This document shows positions 33,543 through 41,882 of a stretch of 64,000 nucleotides of DNA, one piece after another. Made by a program: the position numbers and the translations under genes. The stretch's first letter is position 1. Each line of letters starts with the position of its first letter. The notes beneath the pieces were generated by a model that searched no databases, was not told the DNA's origin, and saw only the letters and a program-made list of their open reading frames with translations. Location: the NCBI RefSeq assembly GCF_026342405.1, contig NZ_JAPEMU010000001.1:8990001-9054000 (forward strand). Reading direction: 5' to 3'. Source of the stretch: Kitasatospora sp. NBC_00240 (GTDB lineage Bacteria > Actinomycetota > Actinomycetes > Streptomycetales > Streptomycetaceae).

Positions 33543-35162
33543 ATGACCACGCCACAGCACGACCCGCACGACCGCGAGCGGCCCCGCCGAACCCGCCCGG
33601 CGCGGGCGGGCAGATTACCGTACCGGGCCTGGACGACCCGGATGACCGGCGTCGCCGCCACGGTGACGCTGATCGCCGCGACACTGGTGCTGCCCACCGC
33701 GGCCGCCGCGGCGGCGACCGGCACCGCCGCGGCCGCCACCGCCGCCGCGGCCGACGAACTCCCGGCCGCGCCACTGAACTGGACGGCCTGTCCGTTCCCC
33801 GGCGCGCCGCAGGGTCTGCAGTGCGCCTCCGTCCAGGTGCCGGTGGACTACGCCCACCCCCGGGGAGCGAAGGCCACGGTCACGGTGGACCGCCTCCCGG
33901 CGACCGGCGCACACCCCGTCGGCAGCCTGTTCTTCGACCCCGGCGGTCCCGGCGGCTCCGGCACCGGGTTGGTGTACGCGGAATCCCTCGGCGCCGGCCT
34001 GTTCACCGCCGCCACCCGGGAGCACTTCGACCTGATCGGATTGGACCCGCGCGGTGTCGGACTCAGCAGCCCGGTCCGCTGCGACCCGGCGCTGCTCAAC
34101 CGTCAGGTCTCACTGTTCCCGACGGACGAGGCCGGGTTCCAGCGCCTGGTCGAACGGAACCGTGAGCTGGGCCGGAGCTGCCGCCGGCTGACCGGACCCC
34201 TGCTGGAGCACCTGGACACCGTCAGTGCAGCACGGGACCTTGAGGTGCTGCGCCGGGCGCTCGGCCAGGGACCACTCAACTACCTCGGCCTGTCGTACGG
34301 CTCCCAACTCGGAGCGACCTACGCGGAGCTCTTCCCCGGCCGCATCCGGACGCTGGCACTGGACGGCGCACTCGACCACTCGCTGTCGACGACCACGCTG
34401 TTCCAGGACGAGGCGCGGGCCTACGAGGACTCCTTCGGGCGGTTCGTCGACCGGTGTGCGCAGGACACCTCGTGCGCACCGCCGGGCGCCGACCTGGGGC
34501 GGCTCCTCGACGACCTGGTGGCGGCCGCCGACCGCACGCCGATCCCGGCGCCGGGGTGCGTCCCGACGGGCAGCTGCAGGCCGTCCGTCACCGGCGAGGA
34601 CATCCGGTTCAACCTCCAGGGCCTGCTGCTGTTCCCGGCCCGGCAGGGTGAACTGGCCCGCGCGCTGGAGCAGGCACGGAACGGCGACGCCACGGCGTTC
34701 TCGTCCCCGCTCGCCACCGGGCCGAGCGACGGCGAGGCGAACGGCAGCGCGATCGCGATCGAGTGCCTCGACTGGCCGACGCCGATCCGCACCCTGGGCG
34801 ATCTGCAGCGACTCCAGCGGCTCGGCCGCACGGTCGCCCCCCGGTTCGGCGGCGCGTCCCAGTCGTGGACCATCCTCGCGGGCTGCATCGGCTGGCCGGC
34901 GCCGGTGGTGAACCCGCCGCGTCCGGCCACCGTCCGGCACGCACCACCGATCCTGATCACCAACGCCACCCACGACCCTTCGACGGCGTACCCGTGGGCC
35001 GTGCACCTGGCGCGCGAACTGCCCTCCAGCGTGCTGGTGACGCGCGAGGGGGACGGGCACACCAGCTACCTGGCCCGGGGCGCGGCCCGCACCAGGGACG
35101 CCATCGACACCTACCTGCTCACCGGCCGGACACCGCCGCCCGGTACCGTCTACGACGACTGA
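33543..35162 (+). CDS. secreted tripeptidyl aminopeptidase-like alpha/beta hydrolase
   Basis: A 539-residue protein. A long basic n-region precedes the signal helix (MTGVAATVTLIAATLVLPTAAAAAA). Alpha/beta-hydrolase core: oxyanion region FFDPGGPGGSG, nucleophile elbow GLSYGSQLG (Ser), Asp in NATHDPSTAY and His in EGDGHTSY. The C-terminal TAP-like domain (about residues 410-520) matches SlpD/SlpE and Tap of Streptomyces, which release tripeptides from protein N-termini. A lipobox is not seen. ATG 33543 follows AGGA. Confidence 0.87.
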   Translation: MTTPQHDPHDRERPRRTRPARAGRLPYRAWTTRMTGVAATVTLIAATLVLPTAAAAAATGTAAAATAAAADELPAAPLNWTACPFPGAPQGLQCASVQVPVDYAHPRGAKATVTVDRLPATGAHPVGSLFFDPGGPGGSGTGLVYAESLGAGLFTAATREHFDLIGLDPRGVGLSSPVRCDPALLNRQVSLFPTDEAGFQRLVERNRELGRSCRRLTGPLLEHLDTVSAARDLEVLRRALGQGPLNYLGLSYGSQLGATYAELFPGRIRTLALDGALDHSLSTTTLFQDEARAYEDSFGRFVDRCAQDTSCAPPGADLGRLLDDLVAAADRTPIPAPGCVPTGSCRPSVTGEDIRFNLQGLLLFPARQGELARALEQARNGDATAFSSPLATGPSDGEANGSAIAIECLDWPTPIRTLGDLQRLQRLGRTVAPRFGGASQSWTILAGCIGWPAPVVNPPRPATVRHAPPILITNATHDPSTAYPWAVHLARELPSSVLVTREGDGHTSYLARGAARTRDAIDTYLLTGRTPPPGTVYDD

Positions 35163-35183
35163 CCGTGAGGATGTTCTCCCCGG

Positions 35184-35227
35184 CTGCTCGACGCGTCGAA
35201 CGGCGCGCTCCGCGGCGCGTCGAGCAG
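35184..35227. terminator. hairpin terminator
   Basis: Perfect 12-bp arms (CTGCTCGACGCG / CGCGTCGAGCAG) around a 20-nt loop, 22 bp after the aminopeptidase-like stop codon. Confidence 0.65.
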
Positions 35228-35368
35228 TCTGCGCAGGGCGACCGCATCCATCCGGCTCGTCGTCGGCGGCTGGCCCGTTCGGGCGGGGCGTCGGCCGTCG
35301 TGGGACGCGGTGCCGGACAGCGTCGCGCCGACACGTTGTTCGCGGTCGTCCGGGGTAGCGTCCTCGGC

Positions 35369-36130
35369 ATGGACCTTCGCACCACCGTCGAGCGCGCTCA
35401 GCGCCTCAAGCAGCTGCAAACCGAGCACCTGCCGCTCGTACTGCCGACCGTCTGGGACGTCTGGTCCGCGCGGACGGCAGCCGGTGCGGGGTTCCCCGCG
35501 CTGACGATCGGCAGTCATCCACTGGCCGAATCCCGGGGCGCCGAGGATCACGAGGGGCAGACCTTCGAGGAAGTCCTCGCCGCCGTCAGGCCGATCATCG
35601 CGGCAGTCGACGTCCCCGTGTCCGTGGACCTGGAGTCGGGATACGGCCAGGAGCCTGCGGATCTCGTCGCCGGACTCACCGAGATCGGCGGCGTCGGTCT
35701 CAACATCGAGGACACCGTGCACTCGGACGGCGGACGCGTGCGCAGCACGCAGGAGCACGCGAGCTACATCGCCGGCCTGCGCGCGGCGGCCGACGAGGCG
35801 GGTGTCCCGCTCTGGGTCAACGGGCGCACCGACCTGTTCCTCCACGCGGAGGACGCCTCCGGAGTCCTCGACGAGGCGATCGAGCGACTGCGGGCCATGG
35901 TGCAGGCCGGCGCCGACAGCGTCTACCCGGTGGGCATTCAGGACCAGGACGACCTGCTTGCGGCGGTGACCGGCGCCGTCGCCGTTCCCGTGAACTCCAC
36001 GGCACATCCCGTCAAACACGATCTCGAGCGCTTTCGCCGCCTCGGCGTCGGCCGGATCACCTACGGCCCGCTGCTGCAGTTCGCTCTGACGGATGCGATG
36101 AAGGACATGCTGCGCCCCTGGGCCCGCTGA
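35369..36130 (+). CDS. PEP mutase/isocitrate lyase family enzyme
   Basis: A 253-residue TIM-barrel enzyme. The family hallmarks are VPVSVDLESGYGQEPADL (Mg-binding Asp/Glu), GGVGLNIEDTVHSDGG and LWVNGRTDLFLH. The KKCGH motif of isocitrate lyase and the EDKxxxKxNS loop of PEP mutase are absent, so it falls into the large uncharacterised lyase branch (oxaloacetate decarboxylase or 2-methylisocitrate lyase-like). It stands alone, so no pathway can be assigned. Confidence 0.85.
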   Translation: MDLRTTVERAQRLKQLQTEHLPLVLPTVWDVWSARTAAGAGFPALTIGSHPLAESRGAEDHEGQTFEEVLAAVRPIIAAVDVPVSVDLESGYGQEPADLVAGLTEIGGVGLNIEDTVHSDGGRVRSTQEHASYIAGLRAAADEAGVPLWVNGRTDLFLHAEDASGVLDEAIERLRAMVQAGADSVYPVGIQDQDDLLAAVTGAVAVPVNSTAHPVKHDLERFRRLGVGRITYGPLLQFALTDAMKDMLRPWAR

Positions 36131-36142
36131 GGAGTCGGCCGG

Positions 36143-36278
36143 GCGGCGGGGGCCCTGAAGACGGGCACCCCCGCCGCACACCACCGGCCACCGACCGGTC
36201 GGTACGGGCCCGTTGAGGTCGCGGCGGTGACCGCACGCCGGTGCCCGCTGCCACCCGTCCCGGGAAGGGCGGGTGGCA
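36143..36278. terminator. two hairpins between convergent genes
   Basis: A 10-bp stem GCGGCGGGGG/CCCCCGCCGC at 36143-36177 and a 9-bp stem TGCCACCCG/CGGGTGGCA at 36249-36278. The first serves the lyase-family gene, the second the GH92 gene read from the other side. Confidence 0.6.
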
Positions 36279-36297
36279 CCGGGCGGGACGGCCGCTC

Positions 36298-39200
36298 CTA
36301 CACGGAGGCGGTCAGGGTCCACTTCTGGTCGGCGTCACCGCTGCAGTCCCGGATGTCGAGCCGGACGCCGTTGGTGGTGTCGGAGGCGGGGACGTCCAGG
36401 CAGCGACCGGAGTTGGGGTTCACCAGGGTGCCGTTGACGGCCTGCCACTGCTGGGCGCCGGTTTTGTTGCAGTCCCAGAGCTGGACCAGGGTGCCGTTGG
36501 CGGTGCCCGACGAGGTGACGTCCAGGCACTTGCCGAGGACCTGCAGCGCCCCGTCGGTCGGCGTCCAGGACTGGGCGCCGCTTCCGTTGCAGTCCCAGAG
36601 GACGATCGCGTTGCCGGAGGTGGTGGACGAGGAGAAGTCGTCCACGCACTTCCCGGAGTTCAGGCCCGAGGTGATCGGCCCGGCCTGCGTGCCCGGCCCG
36701 GCGGGACCGGAGCCGTAGGCCTCCAGCTCGTAGAGCCGGGTGACCGTGCTGCCGCCGGTGTTGGACGGCACCGAGACCACCACCCGGACGTACCGGGCGC
36801 TGCGCGCCGCGAACGGGGTGTAGGTGCGGCTGGAGCGCGAGCCGGTGACGCTGGCCGCGGTCGTCCAGTTGGTGCCGTCGGTGCTCGTCTGCACCTGGAA
36901 GGCACCGGTGTTCCAGGCGGTGTTCTCGCCGCCCAGCCCGGCGTGCTTGACGACCACCGAGGCGACCGTCTGCGCCGACCCCAGGTCGACCTGGAGCGAG
37001 GCACCGGCCGTCGGCGAGCACCACTTGCTGTTGTTCCTGAGGGCGGAGTCGACCGCCTTGTCGCTCGACTCCGCGGCGGCGCACGGGGCCGAGGCACTGG
37101 TCGCCCGCCCCTGGGCGAGGTTGGTGCCGAGCTCCGGGGCGGCGGGTACGGCCGTCGCGCCGTCCTGGAAGGAGGGCGGTACGTCCGAGCCGCCGGTGCC
37201 CCAACTCGTGCTCGGCGCCGCGCCCATGGTGAAGTCCAGGGTGGCTCCGGCCGCGACGTCGGGGTAGCGCAGGTAGTTGTGGCTGGTGGCCGTCCCGTTG
37301 ACCTTCAGCCCCTGGACGTAGGATCCGCCGCCGGAGGAGTTGATGGTGATGTTCCCGCCCGGACGCTGGATCAGGACGGACGGGAAGGACGGCCCGTGCA
37401 CGGCCAGGGTGTCCGCGCCCGGGGTCGAGGGGTAGAGGCCGAGGGCCGCCCAGACGTACCAGGCCGAGGTGGCGCCCAGGTCGTCGTTGCCCGGTAGCCC
37501 GCTGGGGCCGGTGGTGAAGGACTCGGTCATCACCTTGCGGACCGCCGCGGAGGCGCCGGCGGGGTTGCGGGCGTAGTTGTAGGCCCACGGCACGCCGTGC
37601 TCGGGTTCGTTGCCGATGTAGTAGTACGGCAGGCTCTGACCGGCGTTGACCTGGGTGAAGTGGTGGTCGAGCCGCTGTACGGCGGTCTGCCGGCCGCCCA
37701 TGGTGTTGATCAGGTCGGCGAAGTCGTAGGGGACCATCCAGGTGTACTGGGCGGCGTTTCCCTCGGTGAAGTCGCTCTGTGCGCCCGGTTCGAGCGGCCA
37801 CTTCCAGCTGCCGTCGGAGTTACGGGGCTGGGTGTAGCCCGACTCGGGGCTGAAGGTGTTGCGCCACCACTGCGCCCGGGTCATGTAGGTGGAGTAGTCC
37901 GAGGTGTTGCCGAGGGCCTTGGCGAACTGGGCGACGGCGAAGTCGGAGGCCGAGTACTCCAGTGAGTCCGAGGGGGCGCCGGGCAGGTAGTGCAGGCTGG
38001 TGTAGGTGGACTGGTTCCCGCGGATCGGCGAACCCTGGGCGGTGCCGCCCTCGGAGGACTTCTTCATCAGGGCCAGTGCGGCGGCGGTGTCGAATCCCCG
38101 CGCCCCGAAGGCGTACATGCTGCCGACGATGATGGGCCCGGGGTCGCCGGTCATCACGAAGTCCTCGTTGGTCTGCTGCGACCACTTGGGCAGCAGGCCG
38201 CCCTGCTGGCCGTCCAGGACCATCGACTTGGCGATGTCGGAGGCCTCGGTGGGCGCGATGAGCGCTATCAGGGCCGCCCAGGAGCGGTAGATGTCCCAGC
38301 CGGAGTAGTTCTGGTAGACCGGTCGCGAGGAGTTGTGCACCGCGCCGTCGAAGCCCCGGTAGTCGCCGTTGACGTCGCTGGCGATGTTGGGGCTCTGGAA
38401 GACGTGGTACAGGGAGGTGTAGAACTTCTCGAGGTCGTCGGCGGAGCCGCCGGCGACCCGGGCCCGGTCGAGGATCTGGTTCCAGGAGGTGTCCGCCGCG
38501 GAGCGGACGGCGCCGAAGTCCCAGCCGTTGTTCTCGGCGACGAGGTCGGCCTGGGCGCCTGCGATGCTCACGTAGCTCAGGGCCACCTTGAACTGCACCG
38601 TCCGGGAGCCGGTGGTGTCGAAGGTGACGTAGGCGCCGGTGTTGGTACCGGAGGTGCTCGCCGAGCCGGCGCTCACCGTGCCGCCCGACCAGGTGCCGAA
38701 GCTGCTCGGGGCGCGGTCGAAGCGGATGTCGAAGAAGATCTGGTAGGTCTTGGAGGAGCCGCAGAAGCCGCCGGCGGTGACGCTGCCGGTCACCTCCGAG
38801 CCGTTGACCTTGACCGAGCCGCTGCGGTTGCCGGTGGCGCTGCGGCTGGTGTTGATCAGCAGCTGCGAGGCGGTCGAGGACGGGTAGGTCAGGCGGCCCA
38901 TGCCGGTGCGGGTGGTCGCCGTCAGTTCGACGTCGGTGGCGTACTTGTCGAGCCGGTTCTTGTAGAAGCCGGGCGCGGCGGACTCGTTGGACTTGGTGTA
39001 ACCCGAGGCGTAGCCGGTCCAGTTGGTGCCGGGTGAGGCGCCGAGGGCGCCGGTCACCGGCAGCAGCGGCAGGTCCTCGTTGTTCGCGCAGCCGGCTCCG
39101 TCGAAGTGGGTGAGGCTGAAGTCCTCGATCGAGGTGTCGGAGTTGCGATAGCCGGACGGTGAGGCCGTCGGCGTGTCGGGGCTGAACTGCACCCCGCCGA

Positions 39201-39429
39201 AGGGAACCACGGCTCCCGGGTAGGTCGAGCCGCCCGCGCCGCCGCCGACGGGGTTCGGGGCGTTGCTGTCGTCGGTGCCGATGAACGGGTCGACGTACTG
39301 GGTCAGGTTGGACGCCGCGGCTTGGGCGGGGGGCGTGGCGAGCCCGCCGGCGCCGAAGGCGGCGAGCAGGACGCTGCTGACCACCGCGGCGGCGCGGAAG
39401 CGGAGGACGGTTAAGAGCACGGGGACCAC
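36298..39429 (-). CDS. secreted GH92 alpha-mannosidase with F5/8C and ricin lectin modules
   Basis: A 1043-residue exoenzyme. Signal peptide (residues 1-38), GH92 N-terminal beta-sandwich beginning YVDPFIGTDDSNAPNPVGGG, helical catalytic domain with LTHFDGAGCANNEDLPL, GGLLPKWSQQTNED, NEPEHGVPWAYNYARNP and GLPGNDDLGATSAWYVWAALGLYPSTPG. Next an F5/8 type C (CBM32-like) domain (about 765-905) and a ricin-B lectin (about 915-1043). GH92 enzymes are Ca-dependent exo-alpha-mannosidases acting on fungal or glycoprotein mannans. Start is GTG 39429 or GTG 39420. The divergent LacI-family gene and two LacI-type boxes suggest local control. Confidence 0.9.
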   Translation of the reverse strand: MVPVLLTVLRFRAAAVVSSVLLAAFGAGGLATPPAQAAASNLTQYVDPFIGTDDSNAPNPVGGGAGGSTYPGAVVPFGGVQFSPDTPTASPSGYRNSDTSIEDFSLTHFDGAGCANNEDLPLLPVTGALGASPGTNWTGYASGYTKSNESAAPGFYKNRLDKYATDVELTATTRTGMGRLTYPSSTASQLLINTSRSATGNRSGSVKVNGSEVTGSVTAGGFCGSSKTYQIFFDIRFDRAPSSFGTWSGGTVSAGSASTSGTNTGAYVTFDTTGSRTVQFKVALSYVSIAGAQADLVAENNGWDFGAVRSAADTSWNQILDRARVAGGSADDLEKFYTSLYHVFQSPNIASDVNGDYRGFDGAVHNSSRPVYQNYSGWDIYRSWAALIALIAPTEASDIAKSMVLDGQQGGLLPKWSQQTNEDFVMTGDPGPIIVGSMYAFGARGFDTAAALALMKKSSEGGTAQGSPIRGNQSTYTSLHYLPGAPSDSLEYSASDFAVAQFAKALGNTSDYSTYMTRAQWWRNTFSPESGYTQPRNSDGSWKWPLEPGAQSDFTEGNAAQYTWMVPYDFADLINTMGGRQTAVQRLDHHFTQVNAGQSLPYYYIGNEPEHGVPWAYNYARNPAGASAAVRKVMTESFTTGPSGLPGNDDLGATSAWYVWAALGLYPSTPGADTLAVHGPSFPSVLIQRPGGNITINSSGGGSYVQGLKVNGTATSHNYLRYPDVAAGATLDFTMGAAPSTSWGTGGSDVPPSFQDGATAVPAAPELGTNLAQGRATSASAPCAAAESSDKAVDSALRNNSKWCSPTAGASLQVDLGSAQTVASVVVKHAGLGGENTAWNTGAFQVQTSTDGTNWTTAASVTGSRSSRTYTPFAARSARYVRVVVSVPSNTGGSTVTRLYELEAYGSGPAGPGTQAGPITSGLNSGKCVDDFSSSTTSGNAIVLWDCNGSGAQSWTPTDGALQVLGKCLDVTSSGTANGTLVQLWDCNKTGAQQWQAVNGTLVNPNSGRCLDVPASDTTNGVRLDIRDCSGDADQKWTLTASV

Positions 39430-39505
39430 CTTCGAGTGGAGACGGGCCGCCGCGGGGGATCGGCGGCCAGCGGTCTCATGGGTACGGTCATTGCTCCGAG
39501 CGGGA

Positions 39506-39521
39506 TGGGAACGCTACCAAG
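39506..39521. promoter_or_regulatory. LacI-type operator, GH92 side
   Basis: TGGGAACGCTACCAAG resembles the palindromic LacI-family box TGGGAACGTTCCCA and is repeated in near-identical form at 39671-39686. It lies 77 bp upstream of the GH92 start. Confidence 0.5.
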
Positions 39522-39670
39522 CGAGACGCAATTGTTGCGATGCGGCGAATCGCTCGTCAAGGCCATGACATAACATCAACTAGCCTTGCTTCCAGGGAGT
39601 TGACGAGTAACTCGACGACTTCATGAGTATTGACAGGCCGTCATGTGCGGCAGCAGACTCAGGTCAATCG

Positions 39671-39686
39671 CGTGAACGTTACCAAG
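39671..39686. promoter_or_regulatory. LacI-type operator, regulator side
   Basis: CGTGAACGTTACCAAG shares GAACGYTACCAAG with the copy at 39506-39521. It precedes the truncated transporter frame and the LacI-family gene, suggesting autoregulation. Confidence 0.5.
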
Positions 39687-39707
39687 ACGGGTCCGGAGGC
39701 CGGTCCA

Positions 39708-39860
39708 ATGACAGAGCCCCTTCCGGAAGCCCGGAAGGTGAGCAAGCGCTACGGCCAGGTGCACGCCCTCCAGGGCGCCGACTTCACCGTCCGCCCCGGC
39801 CAGGTGGTCTCTGATCGGGGACAACGGCGCCGGCAGGAGCACGCTGGGAGCGTGCCGAGG
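39708..39860 (+). pseudogene. 5' remnant of a sugar ABC ATPase gene
   Basis: ATG 39708 with a GGAGG box begins a frame reading ARKVSKRYGQVHALQGADFTVRPGQV, the N-terminus of a sugar-importer ATPase. After a one-base shift near 39808 the next frame gives LIGDNGAGRSTLGA, a Walker A in which the invariant Lys is Arg. The remaining some 450 residues are missing and the LacI-family gene follows at once. A deletion joining a transporter gene start to the regulator is the simplest explanation. Confidence 0.75.
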
Positions 39861-39869
39861 AGGATGCCT

Positions 39870-40883
39870 GTGAAGCACCCGACGATGAAGGACGTGGCCC
39901 AGGCGGCGGGGGTCAGTCTCATGACCGTCTCCCGGGTGATCGCCGGCGAGGCGGGAGTCTCGCCCGACACCGCCGCGCGGGTCGAGCGGGCGGTCCGCAA
40001 GCTCGGGTACCAGCGCAACGACAATGCGCGCAACCTGCGGCAGAAGAGACGCGGGACGTCCACCATCGGCCTGGTGGTGGACGATCTCGCCGACCCCTTC
40101 TACGCCCTGATGGTCCGTTCGGTCGAGGACGAGGCGCACCGCCGCGGCTACCTGGTCCTGGTCGGCAGCACCAACGACGAGCCGCGCCGGGAACGCGAGG
40201 TCATCGCCGCGTTCACCGCCCGGCAGGTGGACGGCCTGATCATCGTTCCCACCATCGGCGGCCACGGGTTCCTCAAACCGCCGATGGAGGCCGGCACCCA
40301 GGTGGTCTGCGTGGACCGCCCGGCCAAGGGCCTCGACGTCGACACCGTCACCGTCGACAACCGGGACGGCGCGCGGGGTGCCGTGACCCATCTGCTGGGC
40401 CACGGCCACACCCGGATCGCCTACCTTGGCGACCGCTACGAGATCTGGACCCAGTCCGAGCGCTACGCCGGCTACCTGGAGGCACTCATCGACCACGGGC
40501 TCGCGGTCGACCCCGACCTCGTACGGCACGGGCTGCGCTCCCACGGTGACGCCCAGGACGCCCTCGCCGAACTGCGCGTCCTGCCCGATCCGCCGACCGC
40601 CCTGTTCACCAGCAACGACGTCATCACCCTCGGGGTGCTGAACGGGCTGGACCACCCCACCCCGATGTCCATCGTCGGATTCGACGACCTGCCGCTCGCC
40701 AAACAGCTCGACCCGCCGCTGACCGTCGTCAGTCAGGACCCGGTAGCGGTCGGCAGCACCGCGGCCAACCTCCTGTTCTCCCGGATCGACGGTGACCGCT
40801 CCGCTCCGCGGAAGGTCGTCCTGCTCACCCGCTTCATCGCACGAAGATCGGGGGAGCGGCCCGTCCAGCGGGTGTCCGACTGA
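39870..40883 (+). CDS. LacI-family transcriptional regulator
   Basis: A 337-residue repressor. GTG 39870 is chosen because AGGAGG sits 6 nt upstream; the open frame extends further 5' only through the transporter remnant. HTH: TMKDVAQAAGVSLMTVSRVIAG with hinge helix GYQRNDNARNLRQ. The periplasmic-binding-like core has SIGLVVDDL-type strands (TIGLVVDDLADPFYALMVRSVE) and VGFDDLPLAKQLDPPLTVV. It probably binds the two GAACGYTACC boxes between it and GH92, sensing a mannose-type sugar; that ligand is inference. Confidence 0.9.
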   Translation: MKHPTMKDVAQAAGVSLMTVSRVIAGEAGVSPDTAARVERAVRKLGYQRNDNARNLRQKRRGTSTIGLVVDDLADPFYALMVRSVEDEAHRRGYLVLVGSTNDEPRREREVIAAFTARQVDGLIIVPTIGGHGFLKPPMEAGTQVVCVDRPAKGLDVDTVTVDNRDGARGAVTHLLGHGHTRIAYLGDRYEIWTQSERYAGYLEALIDHGLAVDPDLVRHGLRSHGDAQDALAELRVLPDPPTALFTSNDVITLGVLNGLDHPTPMSIVGFDDLPLAKQLDPPLTVVSQDPVAVGSTAANLLFSRIDGDRSAPRKVVLLTRFIARRSGERPVQRVSD

Positions 40884-41013
40884 CCGTGGCCGTGTCGGGG
40901 AACGACCGGCGGCGGGCGGTGGCGTGCGCTCTTCGGTGACGGCCGGTACCTCGGCCGGCCGGTGTCGGGCAGGTCCGACGTGCTCTGCCGGCCGCCGGCT
41001 GCGGTCCTGGTCG

Positions 41014-41686
41014 TCAGAGCCTGCTGGTCCCCGGGAACTCCCCGGTCGGACCAGTTCGGGCCAGCGCCCTGGTGAGGGCCGGCCGGTCCGACTGATGGCC
41101 GTAGCGGTTGTTCCGGCCCGACCGTTCCAGCAGCCGGTGCGGCTCCAGTCGGTAGGTTTCCGCGTCGGTCAGGAGGCTGTCCGCGCTCGGGCCGTCCGGG
41201 TCGACCAGGTGCTTCCTCAGTTCCCCCAGGACCTCGCTGCGGTCGATGAAGCAGCTCATGCCGCAGTCCAGGCCGTCGTCGTCAAGGCCGTCCGGGTAGG
41301 GCGCCCGGGCCCAGGCGCCGTTCTCGTACCAGTGGACGCAGCCGATCTAGCGCCCTCCGAGTCCGTCCCGCAATTCCTCGTAGGGCAGCCGGTCCGGGCC
41401 TCCCGCCAGCACGTCGATCGCCGGCTCGTGCCACTTCACCTCGCTCGCCCTCGTCCTCGCCGTAGAGCACGAACCGGCCCTCACCCTGCTCGGACATGAC
41501 CCACCAGGTGCAGCCGCTGTCGTCCCGGCGGAGGCCCTGGTCATCGGTCCACCGGCCGGACCGGTGGACCGGCGGGCGTTCCTGGCATTCGGTGGTGGCC
41601 TCAAGGGCGGCGAGCAGCGCCCAGCGCGCCCACAGCTCCTCGGCCGGCGTAAGGTCCTCCGGTAGTCCTGGCCGGTGAACGGTCAT
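41014..41686 (-). pseudogene. hypothetical gene with a frameshift and a nonsense codon
   Basis: ATG 41686 starts a frame (HRPGLPEDLTPAEELWARWA to GEGRFVLYGEDE). One extra G near 41455 shifts it; the neighbouring frame continues (SEVKWHEPAIDVLAGGPDRL) to an in-frame TAG at 41348-41350, and beyond it the same frame reads on (IGCVHWYENGAWARAPYPDG, MSCFIDRSEVLGELRKHLVD) to a stop at 41014. Together they form a roughly 220-residue former protein of unknown family. Two independent lesions argue for real decay rather than a sequencing slip. Confidence 0.7.
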
Positions 41687-41822
41687 GTGGGCCCCGGTGT
41701 GCGCGTTCCGATGGTGAGCGCCACCACGATACGGTCTGCGGCCGGCACGACCCCGCCGTCCGCTCCCGCTCTGCGTCGCCGTGAGGGCCACGGCTGCCCC
41801 GGTGGCCGGCCCCGGCCCGCTC

Positions 41823-41857
41823 ATGCCGCCAGCCGGAGGGCTTCCGGCCGGCGGCAT
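41823..41857. terminator. terminator of the cellulase gene
   Basis: 15-bp arms (ATGCCGCCAGCCGGA against TCCGGCCGGCGGCAT, one mismatch) and a 5-nt loop, 25 bp beyond the GH6 stop codon. Confidence 0.65.
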
Positions 41858-41882
41858 CAGCGGGTGTTCTCCGGACGGTTCG

